IMG/VR virus record: IMGVR_UViG_3300011400_000010 | Location: 1 to 41,981 of that record | Length of the DNA: 41,981 nucleotides | Strand: one strand, 5' to 3' | Origin: a virus | Part shown: positions 36,464 through 41,981 of the stretch, in pieces | Position numbering within the stretch: the first letter of the stretch is position 1 | Layout: the number at the start of each line of letters is the position of its first letter | Notes under the pieces: generated by a model | Databases searched by the model: none | What the model saw: only the letters and a program-made list of their open reading frames with translations | What the model was told of the DNA's origin: nothing | Translations under genes and position numbers: made by a program

Positions 36464-36804
36464 TGTTGACCGCTTTACTTCTCGCCGTCACGATCCAAGC
36501 GACTCCACCAGTGAATCCGACAGTGATCGCGTTTACCTGTCCGGATCACGCCGAAGACAGCCAGCACGAAGTGGACGTCGTCACTGAGGCGGGTGCAGTG
36601 TTGTCCACGATCCTCGTCGGCGATCCGCCCGTGAACGCTGCTGGAGAGGTCGAAGTCACGCTGAGTATCCAGCCGATCAAGTTTGGGCGCTACACCTTCA
36701 AGGTGCGTGCAGTGGGTCCGGGCGGCGAGAAGTCGGCTAGCTCGGACGCCTCTGAGGTGTGGGTGCGGGGTCCGGGGAAGCCAGGGAAGCCAATCGTAAA
36801 GTAA
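36463..36804 (+). CDS. Fibronectin-III/Ig-like protein with possible signal sequence
   Basis: The 113-residue protein opens with a short hydrophobic stretch (MLTALLLAVTIQATPP), then a beta-sandwich-like domain: NPTVIAFTCPDHAEDSQHEV, EVEVTLSIQPIKFGRYTFKV and VRAVGPGGEKSASSDA. This resembles a fibronectin type III fold, often found on phage virion surfaces. The hydrophobic start could be a signal peptide, though short and without a clear n-region. It is the first gene of a nine-gene beta-rich block. Confidence 0.55.
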   Translation: MLTALLLAVTIQATPPVNPTVIAFTCPDHAEDSQHEVDVVTEAGAVLSTILVGDPPVNAAGEVEVTLSIQPIKFGRYTFKVRAVGPGGEKSASSDASEVWVRGPGKPGKPIVK

Positions 36805-37170
36805 TTGGAAGTCATTTTTTCCGCACCATCGCGCAATTACAACGCCGACACACGGGTGATCGGGCCGTCAGCTGCCGTGAACGCCAGCTATGGGCTCGCG
36901 CAGATGTCCTTGACTCGCGAGAACTGGCCAGTGAATCCTGCGTTGGTCACGATGATCTTTGAAGCAAGCACGGACGGCGGCGTGGTGTGGCGGGAGTTTG
37001 GACGGGCGACGATGAGTGGCGGGACGGTGAACGATCCAAACGGGCAACTGCTCACGGTGTCGCGCATTCGGATTGGGTTGCCGGATACGGGGAACCCTGC
37101 ACGGCAGCTGCGGGCGACGATGATCAATACACAGACCATGCGGACGGCGGTTACGCTCGAAGCGGAATAG
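36805..37170 (+). CDS. Beta-rich probable virion protein A
   Basis: The 121-residue protein has a strand-rich pattern (AAVNASYGLAQMSLTRENWP, MIFEASTDGGVVWREFGRAT, LRATMINTQTMRTAVTLEAE) that resembles a single jelly-roll domain. It starts at a TTG immediately after the preceding stop; no ribosome binding site is obvious, so coupling is likely. Role unknown. Confidence 0.5.
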   Translation: MEVIFSAPSRNYNADTRVIGPSAAVNASYGLAQMSLTRENWPVNPALVTMIFEASTDGGVVWREFGRATMSGGTVNDPNGQLLTVSRIRIGLPDTGNPARQLRATMINTQTMRTAVTLEAE

Positions 37171-37878
37171 ATGCCACGAGTCCAGTTCAAGTCTGGTTCG
37201 GTGTCTCCTGGCTCGTCGCTGTCTGTCACGCTTGACAGTCCAACGACTGCCGGGAACTTTCTCGCGATCTTTGCGAGTTGTTATTACGCCGCTGGGGATG
37301 CGTGGTTCCCGTGGACGATGAGCGATAACAACGGTAGCACGGTGCAGCAAGCCGTAACGCTGGAAGATGCCGGCACGGTGCGGATTTACTACGCTGAGAA
37401 TATTGCGGGGCGTTCCGGGCATCAGGTCACGCTCAGCGCCAGCGGGTCATCGTATTTCGTGCTGACGGCGGTCGAGTATTCGGGCGTGGCGCTGTCCTCG
37501 ACGCTCGATAAGACGTCTAGCTTGCGGGATACGACGGCGGCTTATACCAGCGGAACGACGGCGACCACCGCACAGGCCGATGAACTATTGGACGGCGTGC
37601 ATCATCTGCGGGATACCACCACCACATGGTCGCCAGGGAGCAGCTTTAGCACTATCGAGCGGTTTACAGACGGCTCGTTTCATCAGCATCAGACGCAGGA
37701 CCGCATTGTCGCATTGACCGGCACGTATCAATCGAATGGCACGGCGTCGGCCTCGGCGGATATTCGCAACGCGATTGCCACGTTCAAGTTAGTGACGACT
37801 GGAGTGATCTCGCGTGGTCTTGTGAACGCGGGGCTCGTCAATCGCGGTCTGATCAATAGTGGCGGACGGGTAAATTAG
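37171..37878 (+). CDS. Beta-rich probable virion protein B
   Basis: The 235-residue protein is rich in Ser, Thr, Gly and Ala with many short strands (FKSGSVSPGSSLSVTLDS, GRSGHQVTLSASGSSYFVLT). It ends in LVNAGLVNRGLINSGGR, a Gly/Asn repeat reminiscent of fibre tips and head-binding tails. It directly follows A with no gap. Probably surface exposed; not assigned to a family. Confidence 0.5.
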   Translation: MPRVQFKSGSVSPGSSLSVTLDSPTTAGNFLAIFASCYYAAGDAWFPWTMSDNNGSTVQQAVTLEDAGTVRIYYAENIAGRSGHQVTLSASGSSYFVLTAVEYSGVALSSTLDKTSSLRDTTAAYTSGTTATTAQADELLDGVHHLRDTTTTWSPGSSFSTIERFTDGSFHQHQTQDRIVALTGTYQSNGTASASADIRNAIATFKLVTTGVISRGLVNAGLVNRGLINSGGRVN

Positions 37879-38457
37879 ATGGAACATTACGGACAAGTAG
37901 ACGCCAGCGCCACGCTCTATATCCCGTTCACCACGCATGATACCGATGGCGCGGCGATCGCGCCCTCCTCGGCGTTTGAAGCGGCGGATGTGCGGATTTA
38001 CAAGAACGGATCGGCAACCCAACGCTCGAGCGAAGCCGGCTATACGATGACGAGCCCGTTTGACTCGGTGACGGGCTTGCACCTGCTGGCGGTTGATCTT
38101 TCAGATAATACCGACTCGGGTTTCTACGCGGCTGGTTCGCGGTATTTCGTCGTGCTGGTGCCTGACGAGACGGTGGACACGTTTGCCGTCGTGCGCGTGC
38201 TTGCTGATTTTACGATTGGCCCTGTCGCCACCGACGTCAACGCTATTGCGGATGCGATTCTCAAGCGCGACTGGACTGCCGTATCCGGCGAGTCTGCGCG
38301 GTCGGTGTTGAATGCGCTCAGGTTCCTGCGAAACAAGTGGAGCCTGGCGGGCGGCACGCTCACCGTCACCGAGGAAGACGATACGACAACGGCCTGGACC
38401 GCTGCTGTGGATACGGATGCGGCGGCAGAACCGATTATCGGGAGTGATCCAACCTAA
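37879..38457 (+). CDS. Beta-rich probable virion protein C
   Basis: The 192-residue product has an N-terminal domain with DASATLYIPFTTHDTDGAAI and VRIYKNGSATQRSSEAGY, a helical joint (VNAIADAILKRDWTAV, ALRFLRNKWSLAGG) and a C-terminal hairpin. Proteins with this domain order recur in the structural regions of environmental phages. The role is unknown but virion association is likely. Confidence 0.55.
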   Translation: MEHYGQVDASATLYIPFTTHDTDGAAIAPSSAFEAADVRIYKNGSATQRSSEAGYTMTSPFDSVTGLHLLAVDLSDNTDSGFYAAGSRYFVVLVPDETVDTFAVVRVLADFTIGPVATDVNAIADAILKRDWTAVSGESARSVLNALRFLRNKWSLAGGTLTVTEEDDTTTAWTAAVDTDAAAEPIIGSDPT

Positions 38458-39203
38458 TGGCTGACAACGTTCCTATCACAGCCGGGACAGGCACGAACAT
38501 CGCGGCAGATGATGTCTCAAGCGTCTTCTATCAGCGCGTCAAATTGGATGGGGGCGGTGACGGAGCCGCCGCACCGATCCTGGGTGATTCAACGAACGGC
38601 CTCGACGTTGATGTAACACGGCTGCCGGCCCTGGTCGCTGGCTCTGCGAATATAGGCGACGTTGACGTGCTCACGGTGCCTGCTGATCCGTTCGGCGCGA
38701 ATGCCGACGCGGCGAGCGCAACCGGATCGATTTCGGCCAAGCTCAGATTCGTCGCCGCGACAGGCATTCCGGTCACGGCGTTGCCGTCTCTACCAGCCGG
38801 CTCGGCCAACATCGGTGATGTCGATGTGCTGACGGTTCCCGAAGTCGCCGGGGCCGCTGCTTCGACCATCAATTCCACGTCTTCTGATGGCGGCACGGCT
38901 CTAACCAACGCGGCGCAAGTGATCAAGGCGAGCGCGGGGAAACTTGTCGGCTATTACATCTACAACCCGAATACCGTGGTTGTGTATGTCCAGGTCTATA
39001 ACACCGCCGCAGCCGGCGTCACCGTCGGCACCACGAATCCCCTCTTCATGCTGACTATCCCGGCGCTGAGTGCAGCAAACTTGTGGATGCAGCCTGGTGG
39101 AATCACATTCGGGACGGCGATGTCTTGGGCAGCGGTGATGACGACGGCTGGCGGTAATACAGCCCCAACGACGGCGCTCGATGCCGTGGCGTTTTTCGTC
39201 TAA
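38457..39203 (+). CDS. Beta-rich probable virion protein D with internal repeat
   Basis: The 248-residue protein begins NVPITAGTGTNIAADDVSSV, a start common in phage structural proteins, and contains the repeat GSANIGDVDVLTVP twice near residues 61 and 114. The C-terminal part (VVVYVQVYNTAAAGVTVGTT) looks like a jelly-roll tip domain. The ATG overlaps the previous stop by one base. Likely a fibre or decoration component. Confidence 0.6.
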   Translation: MADNVPITAGTGTNIAADDVSSVFYQRVKLDGGGDGAAAPILGDSTNGLDVDVTRLPALVAGSANIGDVDVLTVPADPFGANADAASATGSISAKLRFVAATGIPVTALPSLPAGSANIGDVDVLTVPEVAGAAASTINSTSSDGGTALTNAAQVIKASAGKLVGYYIYNPNTVVVYVQVYNTAAAGVTVGTTNPLFMLTIPALSAANLWMQPGGITFGTAMSWAAVMTTAGGNTAPTTALDAVAFFV

Positions 39204-39712
39204 TGCCGAACACCGGGAACACCTTTCCAACGGCTGGGGCGACGGTCGCTCGCGCCTCGAATACGGACTGGACGAATCCCGGTAACGTGGTGTCCGACAA
39301 TGGCTCGGATGCGACGGCGGTCGTGCCGACAGACTATCTGGTCTGTTCGGGATTCGGCTTTACGATTCCAACTGGCGCACAGATCGTCGGCATTATCCTT
39401 CGGGTGGAAGCCAGTGAATCAGGCGGTGGGGATAGTAACTATATCCCGCAGATCATTTCAGCGACGACGCCGACGTTGATCGGTTCAGCGAAGGCGGCTG
39501 TTGCGGTGAGTGGGACAACGAAGGTGATCTCTACCGTCGGTGGCACGGGCGACCTCTGGGGCGCATTGAGCCTGACGCCTGCCATTGTGAATGCAGCTGG
39601 GTTCGGCGTGGCGATCTGGTCGGATGACACGACAAACACCCTGGCGATTGACTTCGTGACACTGGACATCTACTACACCGGCAAGCGGCTCTCGATTCAA
39701 GGCGTCGGATAA
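39203..39712 (+). CDS. Beta-rich probable virion protein E
   Basis: The 169-residue protein has TDWTNPGNVVSDNGSDATAV and LVCSGFGFTIPTGAQIVGII, a combination found in phage proteins with a beta-sandwich head, followed by strand-rich sequence. It overlaps D by one base (TAATG). No catalytic motif. Probably a virion surface component. Confidence 0.6.
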   Translation: MPNTGNTFPTAGATVARASNTDWTNPGNVVSDNGSDATAVVPTDYLVCSGFGFTIPTGAQIVGIILRVEASESGGGDSNYIPQIISATTPTLIGSAKAAVAVSGTTKVISTVGGTGDLWGALSLTPAIVNAAGFGVAIWSDDTTNTLAIDFVTLDIYYTGKRLSIQGVG

Positions 39713-39737
39713 ACGGGTCATTTAGAGGGGGATTGCA

Positions 39738-40148
39738 GTGGCAAACGCAAGTGACTATCTCGAAGTTGAATTGCGGAAGCACATCTTTCGCACGGGCTCC
39801 TTCACGAAGCCCACTGTGCTCGGTGTGGCGCTCTTTACGGTCACACCCAGCGACTCTGGAGGCGGCACTGAGGTTTCGGGCGGCAGTTATGCCCGTGTCG
39901 ATGTTCCGCCGCTCGATGCGAACTGGACCGGTGCAAGCTCGACCAACGGCTTAACCGACAACGCGGCGGCGATTACCTTTCCGGCGCCGTCCGCGAATTG
40001 GGGCGTGGTCGTGGCGTTCGGCATCTTCGATGCGACATCGGGTGGTAATTTGCTTGTCTGGGGTCCGATCACACCCAACAAGACGATCAACAACGGCGAT
40101 CCGGCTCCGAGCTTCGCTATCGGTGATTTAGACGTCACGATTGCGTAA
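39738..40148 (+). CDS. Beta-rich probable virion protein F
   Basis: The 136-residue product has ASDYLEVELRKHIFRTGSFT, VLGVALFTVTPSDSGGGTEV, VVVAFGIFDATSGGNLLVWG and FAIGDLDVTIA, a strongly conserved small phage protein family of unknown function found in structural regions. The GTG at 39738 has AGGGGG six bases upstream. Confidence 0.7.
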   Translation: MANASDYLEVELRKHIFRTGSFTKPTVLGVALFTVTPSDSGGGTEVSGGSYARVDVPPLDANWTGASSTNGLTDNAAAITFPAPSANWGVVVAFGIFDATSGGNLLVWGPITPNKTINNGDPAPSFAIGDLDVTIA

Positions 40149-40158
40149 CGGGTAGTTT

Positions 40159-41235
40159 GTGAGTCTACTGCTCCTGTTTCGGGACGGTGTTCCGGCGGCT
40201 CAGGCCGGCGTCCGTTCACTGCTTGCGAGGTGGATAGGCGGAGCCTCGGCCCCTGCCGGCGCAGACACGGCCCTTGCGGGTGCGGCGTCCATCTCCCTCG
40301 TCGCAACCGCCACGCTGACAACCGCGATTACGCTGGCTGGTGCGGCGACCGTTACCGCCAGCACCGCCTCGAGTCTCAGTACCCAGATTCGGCCAGCTGG
40401 TGCGGCGTCCGTCGCTGTCACCGCGTCGGGCACGCTTTCGACGGCGATCCGGTTCACGGCGGCTCCCACGATCACGCTCACTGGCGCAAGTGCGCTCACC
40501 ACTGCCATTCCCCTGAGTGGCGCGAGCACGATTGCGGTGTCTACCGCAGGCACTCTCACGACCGCGATTCGGTTTGCCAGCGCACCAACTATTACCTTTT
40601 CGACGGCGGCTGATCTCAGCACGTCGATTCGCATGGCCGGTGCGTGTTCAGTTGTCTTCACAGGCCTCGGGGCTATCCAGGGCACTGCCGCCGCGCTGAA
40701 CGGTTCCGCGTCAATCGTTGTTACAGGCACGTCAGACCTGACGACGGCCATACCACTCGCAGGTTCTTGCACGGTTACGTTCACGACCGCAAGTGCTCTC
40801 AGCACGGCCATTCGGTTCAGTGCCGCGGCCACGGTGACGTTTGCAGGCACAAGCGATCTCACGACGGCCATTCCACTCAGCGGGAGCGGAACCGTTGTTA
40901 TTACGGTTGAGGGGCAACTCGCAGGCACTGCCGCCGAACTCTTTGGGTCCAGCACGGTAGACCTCCTAGGCGCAGGAAGCCTGACGACGCAGATCAGGTT
41001 GTCGGGTGCGCCTCAGATCGCAGTAACAGGGCTTGGATCTCTCAGCACGGCGATCCAGATGGCTGGGGCTGGGACAATTACAGTCACCGCAGGGTCAGCC
41101 CTGACGGTGCAGCCACGGCCCTCTGCGGTGGCGGATGTGACTGTGGTGGTGCCGGTGAAAGCGCAAACCATCATTGTGACCGAGGATGGGTATACCGTGG
41201 TGAGCAGTGAGCCAAGGACGATCATAGTGCCATGA
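40159..41235 (+). CDS. 20-residue-repeat beta protein
   Basis: This 358-residue protein is built almost wholly of about fourteen 20-residue repeats from residues 33 to 320, consensus near LSTAIRLAGAATVTVTGTSS, each with the pattern LTTAI - GAxT - hydrophobic strand - Thr/Ser loop. Two repeats (around residues 173 and 254) have an extra residue and an alternative start. This periodicity suggests a beta-solenoid or stacked hairpins, as in adhesive fibres. The N-terminus (SLLLLFRDGVPAAQAG) and C-terminal strand pair (TIIVTEDGYTVVSSEPRTII) cap it. No enzyme motif. Confidence 0.7.
   Translation: MSLLLLFRDGVPAAQAGVRSLLARWIGGASAPAGADTALAGAASISLVATATLTTAITLAGAATVTASTASSLSTQIRPAGAASVAVTASGTLSTAIRFTAAPTITLTGASALTTAIPLSGASTIAVSTAGTLTTAIRFASAPTITFSTAADLSTSIRMAGACSVVFTGLGAIQGTAAALNGSASIVVTGTSDLTTAIPLAGSCTVTFTTASALSTAIRFSAAATVTFAGTSDLTTAIPLSGSGTVVITVEGQLAGTAAELFGSSTVDLLGAGSLTTQIRLSGAPQIAVTGLGSLSTAIQMAGAGTITVTAGSALTVQPRPSAVADVTVVVPVKAQTIIVTEDGYTVVSSEPRTIIVP
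40255..41110 (+). repeat. About fourteen degenerate 60-bp coding repeats
   Basis: The DNA repeats every 60 bases in the reading frame, most strongly in the segment encoding STAIR or TTAIP (for example CTCAGCACGGCCATTCGG). Synonymous divergence between units shows the array is old rather than freshly amplified, although several neighbouring units are near identical. Confidence 0.75.
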
Positions 41236-41543
41236 CAGAGATTCATTCAGGCGGTCTCATCGTCAAAGATCCTAATGCTGAAGAGGTCTATGTGGTCGAT
41301 TGGGGCTTAGAGCATCTGGCCACAGGCGTCGAGATTGACGACTCCGAATGGATCATTAGTGGTCGAGATACGGCTCTCACCGAGGACGAGGATGCGATCC
41401 TCACAGGCAATCGGCGGACCTCGATACGCCTCGCGGCAGGCACGCTGGGTTATCGCTACACGGTGACCAATCGGATCGTCACCAACGAGTCGCCAGCGCA
41501 GACCAAAGACGCCAGCTTTGAGGTCCTGATTCAGCAGGAGTAA
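41232..41543 (+). CDS. Beta-rich probable virion protein G
   Basis: The 103-residue protein has VKDPNAEEVYVVDWGLEHLA, EIDDSEWIISGRDTALTEDE and RLAAGTLGYRYTVTNRIVTN, a small Ig-like fold common in phage structural regions; it often sits at the end of the fibre or decoration gene. ATGA couples it to the repeat protein. It is the last gene of the block before the HNH gene. Confidence 0.65.
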   Translation: MTEIHSGGLIVKDPNAEEVYVVDWGLEHLATGVEIDDSEWIISGRDTALTEDEDAILTGNRRTSIRLAAGTLGYRYTVTNRIVTNESPAQTKDASFEVLIQQE

Positions 41544-41546
41544 CGA

Positions 41547-41903
41547 ATGCCGAGCCGTCCTGCCAGCGTCTGTGCCCATCCTGGCTGTAGTGTGCTGGTA
41601 TCAGGCCACAATCGTTGCTCGGATCATGCCTCCCAGCGTGTCTCGCATCTCAAACGGCACTATGGCGGCACGCCAGGGCTGAACTACGGCAGGAAGTGGG
41701 GGAAGCTGAGAGCCGCCTTCTTAGCAGAGCATCCTCTCTGCGCTCACTGTGAGGCTCGCTTCGAGCTTACGCCGGCCACGGAGGTAGACCACATCGAGCC
41801 ACATCGTGGCGATATGACTGCATTCTGGAATGTTCGTAACTTACAGGGACTATGTCGAACGTGTCACGGAAAGAAGACTGCTGCCGAAGTGTTGACACGC
41901 TAG
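41547..41903 (+). CDS. HNH endonuclease next to the packaging end
   Basis: The 118-residue protein has an N-terminal cysteine cluster (VCAHPGCSVLVSGHNRCSDH) and an HNH core with LCAHCEARFELTPATEVDHI as the first Cys pair and DH, then FWNVRNLQGLCRTCHGKK as the asparagine, second Cys pair and last His. In HK97-like phages an HNH nuclease beside the small terminase is needed for cutting at cos; here the gene lies just left of the packaging gap, which is consistent. It starts three bases after the preceding stop. Confidence 0.88.
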   Translation: MPSRPASVCAHPGCSVLVSGHNRCSDHASQRVSHLKRHYGGTPGLNYGRKWGKLRAAFLAEHPLCAHCEARFELTPATEVDHIEPHRGDMTAFWNVRNLQGLCRTCHGKKTAAEVLTR

Positions 41904-41957
41904 CGGCTGTATGTTCCACGTGAAACACACAACAGCTAGGGGGGGGGCAGTGTCAAC
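41891..41957. repeat. Outer inverted repeat around the parS-like palindrome
   Basis: GTTGACAC (41891-41898) and GTGTCAAC (41950-41957) are exact reverse complements enclosing the palindrome and a run of nine G (41939-41947). The left arm lies within the last codons of the HNH gene. This may be part of the packaging site. Confidence 0.6.
41900..41939. promoter_or_regulatory. 40-bp imperfect palindrome with parS-like core (candidate centromere or cos element)
   Basis: The core TGTTCCACGTGAAACA (41912-41927) fits the parS consensus TGTTNCACGTGAAACA at every specified position. Around the same centre, flanking bases continue the symmetry, including CTAG at both ends, so 16 of 20 base pairs across 40 bp are complementary. 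No parA or parB gene is visible, so host ParB would have to bind. The location beside terminase and HNH also allows a role in cos recognition or terminase cutting, which uses symmetric sites. Confidence 0.65.
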
Positions 41958-41981
41958 TGTATGACAGAGGGCTCTGGAGAG

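Noticed and set aside
40200-40955. 251-codon open frame on the - strand
   Set aside because: It mirrors the 60-base coding repeats of the + strand gene; long antisense frames are expected from such repeats.
40255-41110. 60-base periodic repeats considered as CRISPR
   Set aside because: There are no distinct spacers, the repeats diverge at synonymous positions and they sit in an intact reading frame.
41900-41939. Considered a protelomerase (hairpin telomere) site
   Set aside because: The palindrome is imperfect and no protelomerase-like gene is visible, so a parS-like or packaging role is more likely.

Overview
The window is almost certainly the genome, or nearly the whole genome, of a tailed double-stranded DNA bacteriophage with a long non-contractile tail (siphovirus-like). 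It encodes an HK97-type terminase, portal, prohead protease and capsid, a tail tube, a tail assembly chaperone pair made by a -1 frameshift, and a 1078-residue tape measure. No sheath or contractile baseplate genes are seen. The DNA is GC-rich and densely coded, with many ATGA/GTGA stop-start overlaps. The sequence does not identify the host. An M15 peptidase lysin and ordinary Shine-Dalgarno sites indicate a bacterium. An HNH gene lies at the right end and the small terminase at the left end, the usual order on either side of a packaging site, so the molecule was probably cut (or has its natural ends) there. No integrase, DNA polymerase, tRNA or CRISPR array was recognised.

Layout. 61-7100: small and large terminase, a small helix-turn-helix protein, a single ORF fusing protease and capsid, portal, a collagen-like protein and a gp6-like connector. 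7103-12674: nine co-linear genes for surface-sugar or small-molecule chemistry (a DUF115-like protein, two class I methyltransferases, an FkbM-like methyltransferase, three GT-A glycosyltransferase-like proteins, a GT2 glycosyltransferase and a 53-residue membrane protein), inserted inside the normally continuous head-tail joining cluster. 12665-18795: head closure, tail terminator, tail tube, G/GT chaperones, a gp10-like protein and the tape measure. 18780-19430: a homing-endonuclease-like gene on the opposite strand. 19436-22425: hub and fibre. 22422-26716: membrane proteins, an M15 peptidase, a papain-like cysteine peptidase, a 658-residue host-interaction candidate and a holin candidate.

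27222-27222 and leftward is a minus-strand operon (HNH/zinc-ribbon protein, a 32-residue peptide, a SprT-like metallopeptidase) divergent from a Cro/C1-type regulator at 27776. Each of the two divergent promoters appears to start RNA at, or within two bases of, its first gene's start codon. 28000-34040 carries small membrane and zinc proteins, a probable recombination module (a possible annealing protein, NinB-like, HNH, VRR-NUC), a cytosine-5 methyltransferase, a 400-base non-coding stretch full of stem-loops, a gene broken by a +1 shift and a replication-type protein. 34033-36463 holds rapidly reshuffling coiled-coil genes sharing exact 23-32 bp repeats. 36463-41543 is a second block of beta-rich probable virion proteins, including a protein made of about fourteen 20-residue repeats.

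The most striking items are: a 40-bp imperfect palindrome next to the packaging end whose core matches the bacterial parS centromere consensus, with no ParA/ParB genes present; the glycosyltransferase/methyltransferase cassette embedded in the virion assembly operon directly behind a collagen-like protein; a protease-capsid fusion with an internal capsid start; a Shine-Dalgarno-masking hairpin in front of the tail tube; and a papain-like peptidase in the lysis region. All functions are inferred from sequence motifs and context; no database search was run.
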